The notes beneath the pieces were generated by a model. That model saw only the letters and a list, made by a program, of their open reading frames with translations, was not told where the DNA came from and ran no database searches. The position numbers and the translations under genes were made by a program. 64,000 nt of DNA from Lumbricus terrestris (lineage: Eukaryota; Annelida; Clitellata; Crassiclitellata; Lumbricidae): the NCBI GenBank assembly GCA_949752735.1, contig OX457043.1:39186105-39250104 (forward strand), written 5' to 3'. Positions 35,545-49,300 of this stretch are shown here, in pieces (position 1 is the first letter of the stretch; each line of letters begins with the position of its first letter).

Positions 35545-36644
35545 CATGGGCGCCCGCAGAAATTTTTGCAGGGGGGGCAAAAAAAAATTCGGAACATTTT
35601 TTAGTGGCAAGAGCTTGAAAATGCAATGCTGGAAATTAAGAATACAGGTATTTTTCAAAGAGGTTTCTTACGCAAATTTCTCAGTTTCATTTTGTGTATA
35701 ATTTCTAATACGAATAGTTTCCTTAGAAATTTGTTAAAAATCAAAAAGTAGATGTTAAAAAGTAGTTTCCTAAAGGTTCGCTATATAAGTCCATAGAATG
35801 AACGAATGAATAAATGAACGAAAAATAGGTGTCAGTTTTCAATGGGCAAGTGCTCCTCTAGCTGCTTCTAAAGCGCCACTCGAAAGCCAATCGCAGGGCA
35901 CCAGCTTTTTCACATGTGCTGCAATGAGTTAGAAGCCTATTTAAGAGTAGTCAGAAAGAGGTCCGAGTCTGGTAGCCAGAGTAACTGTTGATGCGGATGT
36001 CGTTTAGGAAGGTGGAGGATCCGATAAGTATGGGTATCAATTCTTTTGAACAGATCTCTTTGTCAGTTTTGGGTGTAAATCCTGTAGCGTGATAACCAGA
36101 GCCCCTTATCCAAGTTTATCTACAGTTTGACCTCCCTGGATTCTGTACTGGCAGCTTGAAAAATGAACAAAATGGAGACTGGCTTATAGCAGACTTGGTT
36201 CATATCATTACAATGCTGGTGAATAAGCAGATCTCCCTGATGTAATTTTAATGTACTTTGAGAAATTTCAAATTTTTGCATTAGTAGGTCTATTTTTTGC
36301 AGTTGTGATTATTTGCACTACAGTTGGACTCCACTCAAGTAGGCCATAATCGACAGGCCTGCTGTTTGCATGGACGCCTGCAGGAGGGTTGAAAGCCAAT
36401 GGTCATTGTTACAGTTTTTAGAAAGAGCTTGAACATGCAAGGCAGCAGTTATAACAGCATGTTTATTTCTATAGAGATCTCTAAACGTAGATTTCTGACT
36501 TTCACTGTCTGTATCATTTGTATCATTGGTGCATTAATGCAAAGAAATTTGTTAAAAACCCAAAAGTAGTAGTTAAAAACATAGGTGCCAATTTTCCAGG
36601 GGGGGGGGCAAGTGCCCCTCTGCCCCTATGTGCGGGCGCCCATG
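35545..36644. mobile_element. DNA element with CATGGGCGCCCGC ends
   Basis: The 13-base ends CATGGGCGCCCGC and GCGGGCGCCCATG are perfect inverses, flanked by GTTAAGAC (35537-35544 and 36645-36652). Near the ends are G/C runs with GGGGGGCAAGTGCCCC. It is non-coding as far as I can see. Related ends occur at 57840-57893, 61360-61420 and 63285-63398. Confidence 0.82.
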
Positions 36645-36725
36645 GTTAAGACCTCTCTAAGAAACGTCATAGTTAAAGTGAATAAACAAAGCAACAATCT
36701 GTTCAGGTAACTTTGAACTGATCTA

Positions 36726-36731
36726 TTTATT
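36726..36731 (-). terminator. Candidate poly(A) signal for PALB2
   Basis: AATAAA on the minus strand, about 370 bases past the PALB2 stop and just outside the transposon at 35545-36644. Confidence 0.4.
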
Positions 36732-37099
36732 CACACATAGCATATTTAGTAATAAAGCCTCAACGATAGTACCGAGGAGCAATCAAGATTTTCAGGTTGA
36801 CGAAGTAGATTCTGGGCACCTCAAATGCTGATGATTGGTGGCAATCGTGGGCTACCTTAATAATTGTGAGACTTGCAAAGTTCGGTGGTATTAGGATTAC
36901 ATGCAGAAAATATATGCATCAAAACAAGCTACAAGTCAATTTCTCTGCCAACCTAGTTAAGTGGGGTGAGGTGCACAATATTGTTGACGATTAACAGGTC
37001 AACAAACTTGCTCGACCAACTTAGGTAAACCTAAATCAAAGCAATCCTCTGCTTGTGATAGAACCCTGGCTTATGGGCAAAAAAATATGTTTTCATTTT

Positions 37100-37310
37100 T
37101 TACTGACTTTTGCTTAATGACAACTGAATAGTTATGATTCTATTGTTGATCATAACACCGAGTGTATTCTCTTCGAGTAAAGTCGCCGATTTCACCAGAA
37201 CACCACTTGATCTGCCAACTAGGACACCAGAGAAAAGTGACCAAAGAAGCAAAGTGCCGTTCTCAGTTACTGCAAATAGAAACTCGTCTCCAACTCCCGA
37301 GGATGTGAAC
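37100..37310 (-). CDS. PALB2: PALB2 last WD40 exon and stop
   Basis: Encodes FTSSGVGDEFLFAVTENG and TLLLWSLFSG, then a final blade strand and a stop. It aligns with the end of human PALB2 (FLEGDVKDHC, then GTIAIWDLLLG). Acceptor TTTCTACAG. Confidence 0.9.
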
Positions 37311-40300
37311 CTGTAGAAAGCACAAGCCAGTCTCAAGTTAATAATTAAAGAAATAGCAGCAACCTAATTAAACAAACAAACAAAAACATTTCAATGTACA
37401 AATAAAAAACAATGTGCCTAATAATTATGTTATTGTTTCGTGTCTACAATTAATGGCCATTTTACATGTAAAGACAGTTTGATGTAACTAATGTTCTATA
37501 GCAGTGGTCTCAAACTCAAGTCATCATGTGGGTCACATTTGAAAATTTACAAGGCTTGCGGGCCGCAACATGAGAATATATCACGCTCGATAAACCACCA
37601 TTACAGCATGTAGACCTAACACTAATAATGATATTATCCTGCAAAATTTACGTAATATATTTTTCGTGTAACTATATGTACTACATACAAAATATAAACT
37701 CAAAGTCACAATTATATGAAGTCCATCAATAGCACCTTATTTTAGTAGTAGGCCTGCATAAAATTAACTTGTAGCAGCTTTAAGCGTTAAGGTATTAGTC
37801 TCAGATGTAGCGCTACTCATCTGACAATGTTTCCCAGTTACGAAGCATCAATGGATGTTAGGCTTATCCTCTGAGATGAGACCAATCGGAGTAGCCTACG
37901 GCTTCCAAAAGGTTATCTGTAAGGTGTGTCTATCTTTGAGATGAAGAAGCTATTCACATAATTATGTAGGTAGGTCTTCTGTCAAACATTGCCATTATGC
38001 GTGTTGCAGCCATGTGCAGATTCGGGATTTTTGTCATGTGGTAGAAATGTGGAGAATACCGGAATAACAACTTCGTTGTATGGCCTACTTCTGCTTCAGC
38101 GTGATATCGCATTGACGGTCACTAACTGCATCTATATAGTTAATTATCTGCTGTTGCAGATTCAACGTCCACAACAAAAGAAGTATAGAATACAATTTGA
38201 ACCTTGGATCAGATCGCAAAAGAATTGTAAAATTGGTTTTTATGGCTTCGTTCTTTTAAAAAAAAGACACCAGATGGCTGTCACGGGCCGCATTAATCGG
38301 GTCCAAGGGCTGCATGCGGCCTGCGTGTTTGAGACCTCTGTTCTATAGCAAAACCTATACGAGATTATTAAAATAGCTGCAGTGGTCAGGCTGTAAGCAA
38401 AGCTTTGGTTGTCATGAGTGTAATGCTGATTGTGTATGGCTGACGAAACAAGCGCTATAGAGTATACAGGGAGTGGTGCAAGTGGACCCAGAGGACGGCA
38501 GAGTCAACAGTAGCAAAAGATTTAGACAAATGCTGCATTACGATAAGATTACATTAGGAAAGTGGTGCTGATAAAATCACAGGCTGAAACCAGGTTCCTC
38601 GTCTTGTCTAATTCCTTATTTAAAAACCTCAGAATTTAACTTTATCGCCCATTTATATAGCACCTTTTAATGTTTCGAAGACTTCATTACCTGCATGCCT
38701 GATTGAGGTCATTTAGAGGTGATTTATAATCTAATAAGATGAAAGTCTTTGTTGACACGGGGTTCAACACAATCAAACAACCAGATGCATTGTTGTTGCT
38801 CAGAAAACATGGAAGGAACAATAAACCCTGAAAGTGAAACCAAACAATCTATCACTATCTTTAAGACTTTCTCATTTCCTCGGGCTGTTATGCTGAGAGT
38901 GTCTCTGAATAGCAAGTAACATATTAGAGGCATTTTATAAATTCTCAAACAGGACATGATCATATCAAAGACCAGGATATAAATAACGTAAGACCCTGGA
39001 CAATATTGTAATTTACCACTCTTATTTACATCACAAAGTGGCATTTATATTAGAGCCATCCTTCACTTTTGCGCTTATGTCCATTGTCCACATTGTCCAG
39101 CTCATTCTTAATAGAAAAATTTAGACACCTAACTAACTAACATTGACAGATGACATTAATTTGGATGACTGGAAGTCACCAGATAGTGAATATAATAAAA
39201 AAGAATACATATACCAAAAGTCACATGTACAGACAAGACCAACAGGAACACATGAATTAATTTAGGTAATTTTTAACAGTTTCAGTTCAGATGTTAATTA
39301 TCATTTCTATTTCTATTCTGTTTAGTCTTCAGTTTCTGTCAAACTAAACTTCATAAATCTTGTTTCAGTTTCTATTTCACTTAACTCAAATATCATTTGT
39401 GACTCTGCCCAACATCAATGGGCCACTGGTTAATGCCTTGTTTCTGAGACATCAGTGCCACAGAAATTACTCTTATTCAGTTTTAATGGTCAGTTACTTG
39501 CTATTGCAATGTGCATAAACTTGTGCCATATGAATTTTAATGCAGGACCAAAGGATTCCTTATGACTGTAACTGCTTAGAAGACTGAGAAAAAATATTTA
39601 TCATATTGAACTGTATAGCCAGTGCTTTATTCCAATAGAACGCTCCACAACAAAGTTCCGTGACCTTTTTCCAGCTTTAAAAAGAATTTACTTTTAATTT
39701 ATGCTTTTCATAAAAAGTACTTTTCTACTTTCACTAAATTTACATGTTTACTTACATGGATATGCATAGATAAAATAAAAATATTAGCATAAAATATGCC
39801 CCTAAGTTCCACCTAACCATTCCATAATTTGCATCTGTTCAGTTTCATAACCTTTTTCCTAGAAAGAAACACTGTATATATCCATGTACTTCCAAATCAT
39901 CACAGAACAAAACAAAAATTATATTCGTCACCTAAAAATTGTCCAGAAAGATACTTCTTTGCAACAGTCAGAGAGAAAAAAAACTGGAATTGCTTACGTT
40001 TTCATGGAAAACATGTGGACAATGATTGACGCAAAGATTCAGAGATATCTTCTGCAGTAGCAATCCTGTGGTAAAGTGCCTGCAACAAATTGGAAATTCT
40101 TTGCAATACAATGTCATGTAGATGCATATCTACATAGCATTGGAAATTGCTGGGTAGTAACACATTTATAGAAATCAACAGCTTCCTGCAAAATAGTTCT
40201 CAACTCATAAGCAAGAACACTGAATCTGAAAGATGAGTCATAACAAAGCCTTCCTTGGTGTTCAGATACAGTCGAATGTCGGAAGAAAGTTGGCAAAAGT

Positions 40301-43300
40301 TGGCTAGTCTACATATTGTGCGTGTAATTACAAATATCTCATATTTAATTCTACTATGCATTAAAATAATTTTCCCATAAAAGCAAAAGTTGTAATAATT
40401 TATGCTATGAACTGGCAAGATTAAAGACGATGAAAGCGAAGATGTCATATCACCAATGGTGATTCACAATGATGAACGTTTTGACCATCACCATGGGGGG
40501 GCATAGGCTTGAAATGCCTCATTAATTAAACAAAGTGTGACCATTTAATATAATTTGATAATCGAAGCCAGAAGTTGAAATAAACCAACATTTCACATTG
40601 TCAGAAGTTTTGTATTACATTTTCTCAAGCTGAACCAACATATAAGAGTGCATGGAGACAAACAGTGAAACTTGCAATTGACACCAACGGGCGTTGAACC
40701 CACGGACGATGATGATGATGAACCAACATGTTCCTCGCATTAACAGAAACTCTTAGGTTATCAGCTTTAGGAAAAGTAACTTAGTTAAATCAAAAGCCAT
40801 TGATGCTGGAACAGATTTTGTATTATGTTGTCATACCAATTGTTTCCTAACATTGTAGTTCGAAAGAGTAGACATTGTCAATTAAAATTGGTCATCAAGA
40901 AAAAGTAGACAAGTTGTCAAGATGTTCTTCACAGAAAACAGCTACCAATAGACAGTGACTGTGCTCTGATGACTAGCTTGGCTGGGTTTATTTTGCTTTA
41001 CGCATTTAATACAGAATGGAGTTTCTCATGGCTACATTAGGCCATTTAAAGCCATTGCTGATCAAAAATATTGCTGCATTCAAATGTCTTTCTGGTCAGT
41101 CTATCCTCAAAATATCTTTTCTCAGAAAGCTGTATTTTCTGGACTGATTTTGACATGAGAATCTAGTGTTCTTGCTTATATAAAGTTGGTGAATCAATTA
41201 ATCTGTTTAATATGAAATAGCCTATCCAGCAGTCAATATATTATCATTTGAGCTCTTCAGCTGGCTGATATACAGAAACAAACTACAGATGCTTATCACT
41301 GCTAAAACATAACAAATGGTAAAGGTTGTAATCTTAATTTCAAATTACTGAAACTACCATAAAGACACAACACCAAATGTTGAAAGATTTAACTTAAAAA
41401 CTTAAAAATTTAATTTCAACAAAAGGATATTATTAGCAAGTATTCACTAATAATGGCCATTTATCTGCAACTACCATTGTCGCATGTACTCATACACGTC
41501 TGACAACCTGTGTATGGGTGTGCCATATCTGCCAGTGCAACCTACTGATTCAAAATAGTTGCTGGGTTCGAATCCACGTCAAGCCGCTGCGTAGGGACCC
41601 TGGGCAAGTCCTTCACTCGCAATTGCTCATGCGCCTTGGCATGAAACTCCTATTCAGTGACTGCACTGTAGTCGGGAGCGCCTCCAAGTAGAAATCCTGA
41701 ATAGGCCCCCCAGAAATTTGCGCCAGAAAAAGTGAAAATTTGCGGAAAATTTGCGCCAGAAAAAGTGAAAAATTGCGCCAAGAAATTGCAAAAAACGCGC
41801 ACCAAAAAACAACAAATTTTCGCATATTAATAATTGTAAATCGCTTTTTTCTCCATGAATCAATGCACCAAAGTATTTAACAGTGTCGTTGTTATTTAGT
41901 GTATAGTTCTGGCATTCATGAGTAACGTTTATAAATTCTTTCGCTCGATCACGAGCAGAAACACTGGAGCTATGCGACGGGTCACGCACACGGTTTCGTG
42001 GCTCCTTTGTGAACGCATTGTCTAACGTATTTTGTCGCACCGCGGTTCTAGAAGAATTTACCGTTTGAGTACGCGCAATATTTACAGAATTATCTTCTTT
42101 AACTACAGATTCCTCGATAGTCTCGATAACTTCGATGCTATCGTCCCACTCCGTGGTCGCCATTTTTTCAGTTGTTGTCTAACGCAACGTCTAATGCTGT
42201 CGTTGCGATGTTGAATTTGCCGCGCATCACAATGACGATTTAGCCATTGAAAGCCCAAAATTTGCGCGCAAATCGCGGACATTCTTAAAATTTGCGCGAA
42301 AATCGCGGACATTGCTAAAATTTGCGCACTTGCGGATTTATAAAAAAATTGTGCGAAAGTTGCGCGGCGCAAGATCGCAAATTTCTGGGGGCCCTACCTG
42401 AAGATGCGCTATAACAAGTGTTCATACATACAGTACATACAAAGGTGCGACTTATTGCCTGCAAAATATGGAACGTGTAGTTCAGGTGCAAATCCATGAT
42501 TCGTTTCTCTTATAGTGGCGCTATAAAAGTTTCTAATTACAATTACCAAAGCATACATCGAAATCAAACATTCTGATTTGACTCAAAACATGGCTGTTGA
42601 AAGAAAATAAGTCAATTAAAAGCATTTTAACTTACCAAATTAAGACCTCAAATGATGAAAATCCACAGACACAACTTTCCTCCGGAATAGCAACCATACA
42701 AATCAGCTGGGAAATCTTTCCCTCCAGTGCCAACTGAGGCCTGACTGCAACACAGTCAGCATTCACAGAGTACACCATTACTTCCCATTCATTTGACTCA
42801 TCGTTACACAACGTTCCAATACAAAATGCTCGCTCAGTTAAGGCACAAACTCGTATCTGTTGACCAGCACCGGCAACAAGCCTGAAACCAAATTAGAATG
42901 CATTTACAAAATTGCAAAACTTTTAATGCAGTTCTTCAGCACATACATATAATTGTAACATTATAAACAGCTCTCAAGTAAGTAACTTAAATCAACCACA
43001 AATTTTAACATGTTACTATTACTCTATGTTAACAATCATTTATTAAACATCACTTTCTAATGCCAAACTGCAATTCATGGCATTGAACAATTGCTAAGAA
43101 GGTCCATACACAGCAAAGCCTGACTACACAATGCTGCAATGTCAACATGGCACCAAAGGCCAAGCATACATTTGCGCCCTCTGAACCAAACTCAATGGTC
43201 CACTCCACGTCATTACTTACGGATGAACCAGCTAGGAGATAACGCTCAGCTGAATGCTTAACAAGTACACTCAACCCTGGATAATTCCAATATTATTGGA

Positions 43301-46300
43301 ATGGTAAAAGCAAAAGTACTTTAAATTACAGAATAATTCTGAATACCAAGAAAATTAAATTAAAACAAAACATTTTTTTGTTGAAGCAATCAAAAATCTT
43401 TTTCTGCATGTATCTCAAGGATGTTTTTCTCCATAATAATTACAATTAGCCTATTCGTGCCTATTAATAACAACTGACAGAGCATAATAAGTTTGCATAT
43501 TAGAGCAACAAGAGACGATAAAATGTTTAGCGGAGTCAAGTTTAACCGTGTAGCAGCGATGTAAAGGGGTCATCTGTTCTACTGCTGACTTTACAGTCGA
43601 CACCTTGGGAGTTGAAGGTTGAGTAGACCTAACCTACCACTGCAGGGTAGTGGGCATTGGTAAGCTTTAGTGGCTCGGTAACTTTTTGAATAATAATCAC
43701 ATCATATAATCCAGAACCTGTGTGACTATGAGGCACCTTCCACAAGGGCTCGAATATATTTTAAAATCAGATGTCAGTTATCAAGGCACAATAAAGCTAA
43801 AAACAAGTTGAGCGAACACCTACAAATATTACTATATTACAAGTGAATTACTGGGCACTAACAGCAGAATTAGTTTTTCTGAATTAGTTGGAAAGCCTTC
43901 TGCTCTTTGGTATACTACCGTAACTTCTGTTTTCTTACAATTTTGAGAGTTCACTCAATAACTTCCGATGTTTTATAGGGTTTGGCATAATTTTTTAGAA
44001 TACATGTATTAAAAATCATTTTATAGGATCAAAACTACAAATCTATTTATATATAATTTATAAACCTATTAAAATGCAAATGTACATAGCATATAGACAT
44101 TTTAGAGATAATTACAATCATTACAATCATCATCTCAATTATTGTATACTTTTAATCACCTATTATTACTTCAATAAATTATAATAAGTGTTTCTTGCTG
44201 TAAAGCCCATAGCCTATATTGCGTGTTTGCAAGTGGAGAAATATCAAAATGAAATACATTAAACACATCTCTGTGAAATGGTGCCCCAGATTGTGGCACC
44301 CCAGGCAACTACCTACAGGTGTAGTAAGCACAACATATGAAATAAAGTGTTCTGATGCACAGCTAGCACCACCAGATCACCATCACGTTCCAAACTTAGG
44401 GAATTAACTCTTAACAATGGTATGACATAGATGCTATTGGCATAGATCAGCGGTGCGCAACCTGCGGCCGTACGGCCGCATGCGGCCGTGAGAGGAAGAA
44501 TTGGCGGCCGTGAACGCGTGGTCTAACTATTACATACTGGCGGCCGTGTGTCGATTAATTCATAAATATTTTTATTCCAATGTTTTGAAACTAAGGTTAT
44601 GTGAAGTAATTAGTTACATGTGTCTCTGTTTGAGTGTATGTAGCAATCAGCCCGTGCTCTCTCCAGAAGCACGTAATCATGCACACAAGAATGCCGCACA
44701 TTGTCCGTCACATGTGCATGCACCTTAGACTCAGACCTCTATCAGCTGCATATGCATCGTCCAGATGTAGCTCAAAGAGGCGGGCAGAGTAATACTATCC
44801 CATCTCCAGCCCTCGACAGTCAATCACTTCATACAGTATTGTACCAATATTCCTCCACTAGTCCGTGGAAAGATCGTGACAGTCAGCTGGCCGGGAAACG
44901 TGCTCATTGCCCAAAGAAACTTACACCACTGATAATCTTCAGGTATATTAGGTTACCCCAGTTACCCTGCACAAAAGTATCTGTGTCGGGCAGTATGCGG
45001 AACAGGTGTCGTATTAAGCCGGGGTTCAGTCCTTGATCATGCGGTTGTCTGACTGCAGGTGTGCATGAATAGGTCACCCACTCACTCCGAATTTAGAAAA
45101 GGAACCAATACGGTACGTAATTTTTCTGTATTCTATGTGCAGATCACAAATTGTGAGCTGTCGATTTACTCGATTTTGATGTCTCAGAAAAGAAAGAGAA
45201 CTTTGGGAGAGGAGAGGAGGAACTTCAATGAGAAATGGGAAATCGATTTTTTTTCGTAGTGGAGACAGCTAATAAGAAACAATCAATGAAATGCCTCATC
45301 TGCGGAAAAGTAGTGAAATCTCTAAAAGCGGACAACGCAAAATGCATTTTCGCCGTCATGAATCTCATCCCTATGCTAAATTAGAAGTTGACTCGAAGAA
45401 GGTTTGTGTGGAGAACTTGAAGAGCGATTGTCGACAGCAGACATCGTTCATGGCCACCTTTGCGATAGCTACGAATGTGCGCAGAGTGCGTATAATAGAG
45501 TGGCATATTGTCTTGGCAGTGCTGTAAAGCCCTATTCAGGTGGTGAACTCGTGACCTTGGATGCAGTTAAGTGCATTCATGCTGGAAAAGAGACTGATCA
45601 TGCAGCAATTTCTCTCACGCCACTAGATCTGTACATTGTAAAACGCCGTCAAAGTGGCATCTTAAAACGGTACCATTAAAAAACTCAAAAACTCAAAGCG
45701 AAGTTATTGTAGGCCTAAGTATATTTATTGAAGCCTTAGACCACTCTGATCAGCATTGAAAATGTACAACAATTCTGTTTAAATGACAGCTTAAAATGCT
45801 ACCATTGCACTGTGGAAATTCAAAAAATTAAACCCTTCCACTCTCGGCATTACGCGCCTCGACGATCGTCCGCCGGACGCTCCTTTGTCCCTGCCCAGAA
45901 AACTCGATTTCCCCCCACCCCCGGAGGAGGGGGACTAGGATTGTACACTGGCGGCCGTGGTACAAATGTACGCCTTTGATGCGGCCGACAATGATGAAAA
46001 GGTTGCGCACCCCTGGCATAGATGCTATTGGCATAGATGCTATTGACATCTATAGATGCTATTGACATAGACGCTATTGACATAGACGCTACTGACATAG
46101 ACGCTACTGACATAGACGCTACTGACATAGACGCTACTGACATGGACGCTATTGACATAGACACTACTGACATAGACGCTATTGACATAGACACTACTGA
46201 CATAGATGCTATTGACATAGACGCTATTGACATAGACGCCATTCCATTGCACTCACCGGTCAACAGCAAGGCAACGTTGTTGTTTAGCCGAATCAAAGAC

Positions 46301-49300
46301 AAGAATCTCAACAAACGTCTCATCAAGAGATTCACTTATGACCAACAAACTGCAGATGCTGCCATCATCCAATGGCCACGCAGATATCACAGATCGATCC
46401 TGTACCAATATCACATGTGCACATATCTAGAACTGGTGCAAAAAATGTAATAATGCAAGACAGAAATAAAACACAAGTTTCTTCAATTTTTTTCAGTACG
46501 CATGTATCTGAACAACAACTATACCCATATTTTCCCGGTTATAAGTCTCAGTTTTTGCACACACTTCTTAGGACTGACTTGTGAACTATCCTGGTATACA
46601 ATCTGTATTGCAGAAACAATCAAAATAAAGAAACGGTAGTAAAATATGTTCTCGTCATGACGATAACCAATTTGTATTGTCGGTTTACACATTTGACTCA
46701 AAATTTTGTTGAATGAAACATAGGATTAATTTTAAGTCTTCGTGTCCCTTGAAAGCTCAACGATGTAAAGTCTGTCTTGCACTGTGGCCTGCTGCCAGAC
46801 AACAGCATCGAACAACTCTTGAACTGACAGTGCTCAATCGAAACTGTAACATCATTTCACATCATCCAATGTATTGAAATACAAATCATTTTCCACTTTG
46901 CATCATTCCACCTCACTGAAAGATGCAATTATTTGCAGTCTACAAAATATAATGTACCTTCCATAGATGCGAATTATTTGCAGTCTACAAAATATAATGT
47001 ACCTTCCATAGATGCGAATTATTTGCAGTCTACAAAATATAATGTACCTTCCATAGATGCGAATTATTTGTAGTCTACAAAATATAATGTACCTTCCATA
47101 GATGCCAATTATTTGCAGTCTACAAAATATAATGTACCTTCCATAGATGCGAATTATTTGCAGTCTACAAAATATAATGTACCTTCCATAGATGCGAATT
47201 ATTTGTAGTCTACAAAATATAATGTACCTTCCATAGATGCGAATTATTTGTAGTCTACAAAATATAATGTACCTTCCATAGATGCCAATTATTTGTAGTC
47301 TACAAAATATAATGTACCTTCCATAGATGCGAATTATTTGCAGTCTACAAAATATAATGTACCTTCCATAGATGCCAATTATTTGTAGTCTACAAAATAT
47401 AATGTACCTTCCATAGATGCGAATTATTTGCAGTCTACAAAATATAATGTACCTTCCATAGATGCCAATTATTTGTAGTCTACAAAATATAATGTACCTT
47501 CCATAGATGCCAATTATTTGCAGTCTACAAAATATAATGTACCTTCCATAGATGCGAATTATTTGCAATCTACAAAATATAATGTACCTTCCATAGATGC
47601 GAATTATTTGCAGTCTACAAAATATAATGTACCTTCCATAGATGCCAATTATTTGTAGTCTACAAAATATAATGTACCTTCCATAGATGCGAATTATTTG
47701 TAGTCTACAAAATATAATGTACCTTCCATAGATGCCAATTATTTGCAGTCTACAAAATATAATGTACCTTCCATAGATGCGAATTATTTGCAGTCTACAA
47801 AATATAATGTACCTTCCATAGATGCCAATTATTTGTAGTCTACAAAATATAATGTACCTTCCATAGATGCGAATTATTTGCAGTCTACAAAATATAATGT
47901 ACCTTCCATAGATGCCAATTATTTGTAGTCTACAAAATATAATGTACCTTCCATAGATGCGAATTATTTGCAGTCTACAAAATATAATGTACCTTCCATA
48001 GATGCCAATTATTTGTAGTCTACAAAATATAATGTACCTTCCATAGATGCGAATTATTTGCAGTCTACAAAATATAATGTACCTTCCATAGATGCCAATT
48101 ATTTGTAGTCTACAAAATATAATGTACCTTCCATAGTGCTGCCTATGCTAGCCTACGTGGTGTTAATGATCATTAGAAGGAATGTTCATCAAATTCAGTA
48201 CTCCCGTTAAATTCTGCTGCTCTCTGATAGCAAGATCCTGAGCTATCAACCTTCTCCAAATTCCAGCATGTCATAAAACCGACAATTTCTGTCTTCTTAA
48301 AATGAAAGTTCTCTGATACACCAATAACCCCCCATTGCAAACTACTGCTGATAGTGCAGTGCGTCTAAGAAAGCCATCCATCAGGCAACAATGGGTATAA
48401 AGCATTAGGCAACTTCATTTAAATTCGTATCCTCAGCATACGAAGACAGTGGCCAATCTTTTCCTTAAACACCTCATCTTCCCACTCGTCAGTGTACTCT
48501 TCATATCACGGAGTTGGCTAGAGCAATGAGCACAACTGAAATCTCAAGAAAAATTATGTTCTGACTGGGAAGTCAATGTCTAGATTGAGAGTACACAGAA
48601 CTAACCACCAGACTACACATAGTGCTTCCTAAAGCATGTAGCAAATGACCAACTCAATTGCTCAGGCACACAACTAATTCAGACAGCTAGCTGACTTTGC
48701 ATGAAGGCATTTCCTGAGTTCAGCCAATCACATTTTAAGCCTATCTGCAACTTACAGTGCACAAACATATTTCTGTTACAGTACTAAACATAAAAATTAG
48801 GAAATGTTTGCATGCTAAAACTTAAAAAATGTGGCTAACATGTTGAAACTGAATAGCTCACAGCATCTGCATTCCATGTAGACCAAACAGTCCATTCTGA
48901 CTTCTCCATCTCTTTTTTGTATATTGTGATGCCATTTCCATGGCAACATATAATCACAGGTATTTTATCGGAGTCAGTAAGAGACCAATAACCAGCTGTG
49001 ATGGTTGAACCTTCAAAAGCCGAGTCCTGCAAATAAGAAACAACATAAATTGCAGTCAAACTTCCATAATTCATCATTCAAACTGAAAATTCCTTCTTTG
49101 ACGTCAGTAGTCTAAATCACTATCATGCTCAACATCATCCTTGGTCATTATCCTCATCGGGGCGCGGTGGTGTAGTGGTGGCGTCGTTGCCTTGAAGCCG
49201 GAAGGTTCGAGGTTCGAATCCACCTCGCCGCGTAGGGACCTTGGGCAAGTCCTTCACTCGCAATTGCTCAGCTCTTCGGCGTGAAACTCCGATGCAGTGT

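Noticed and set aside
37989..38348. A 119-residue frame
   Set aside because: It lies wholly within the hAT element at 37502-38340 and shows no transposase motif.
38724..38900. Minus-strand frame reading GFIVPSMFSEQQQ and LFDCVEPR, first taken as the PALB2 exon
   Set aside because: The adjacent frame of the same DNA (GLLFLPCFL then LIVLNP) matches PALB2 far better and fits both splice phases.
46037..46450. A 137-residue frame with Asp-Ile-Asp-Ala repeats
   Set aside because: Product of the 15-bp minisatellite.
46903..47568. A 221-residue minus-strand open frame with a 15-residue repeat
   Set aside because: It is only the 45-bp minisatellite read in a stop-free frame. It has no start context and lies in a PALB2 intron.
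46922..48135. Possible CRISPR-like array
   Set aside because: Units are contiguous, with no unique spacers, and the DNA is animal.
49158..49240. Functional tRNA gene
   Set aside because: The head continues into a SINE body and a CAAA tail found at other sites.
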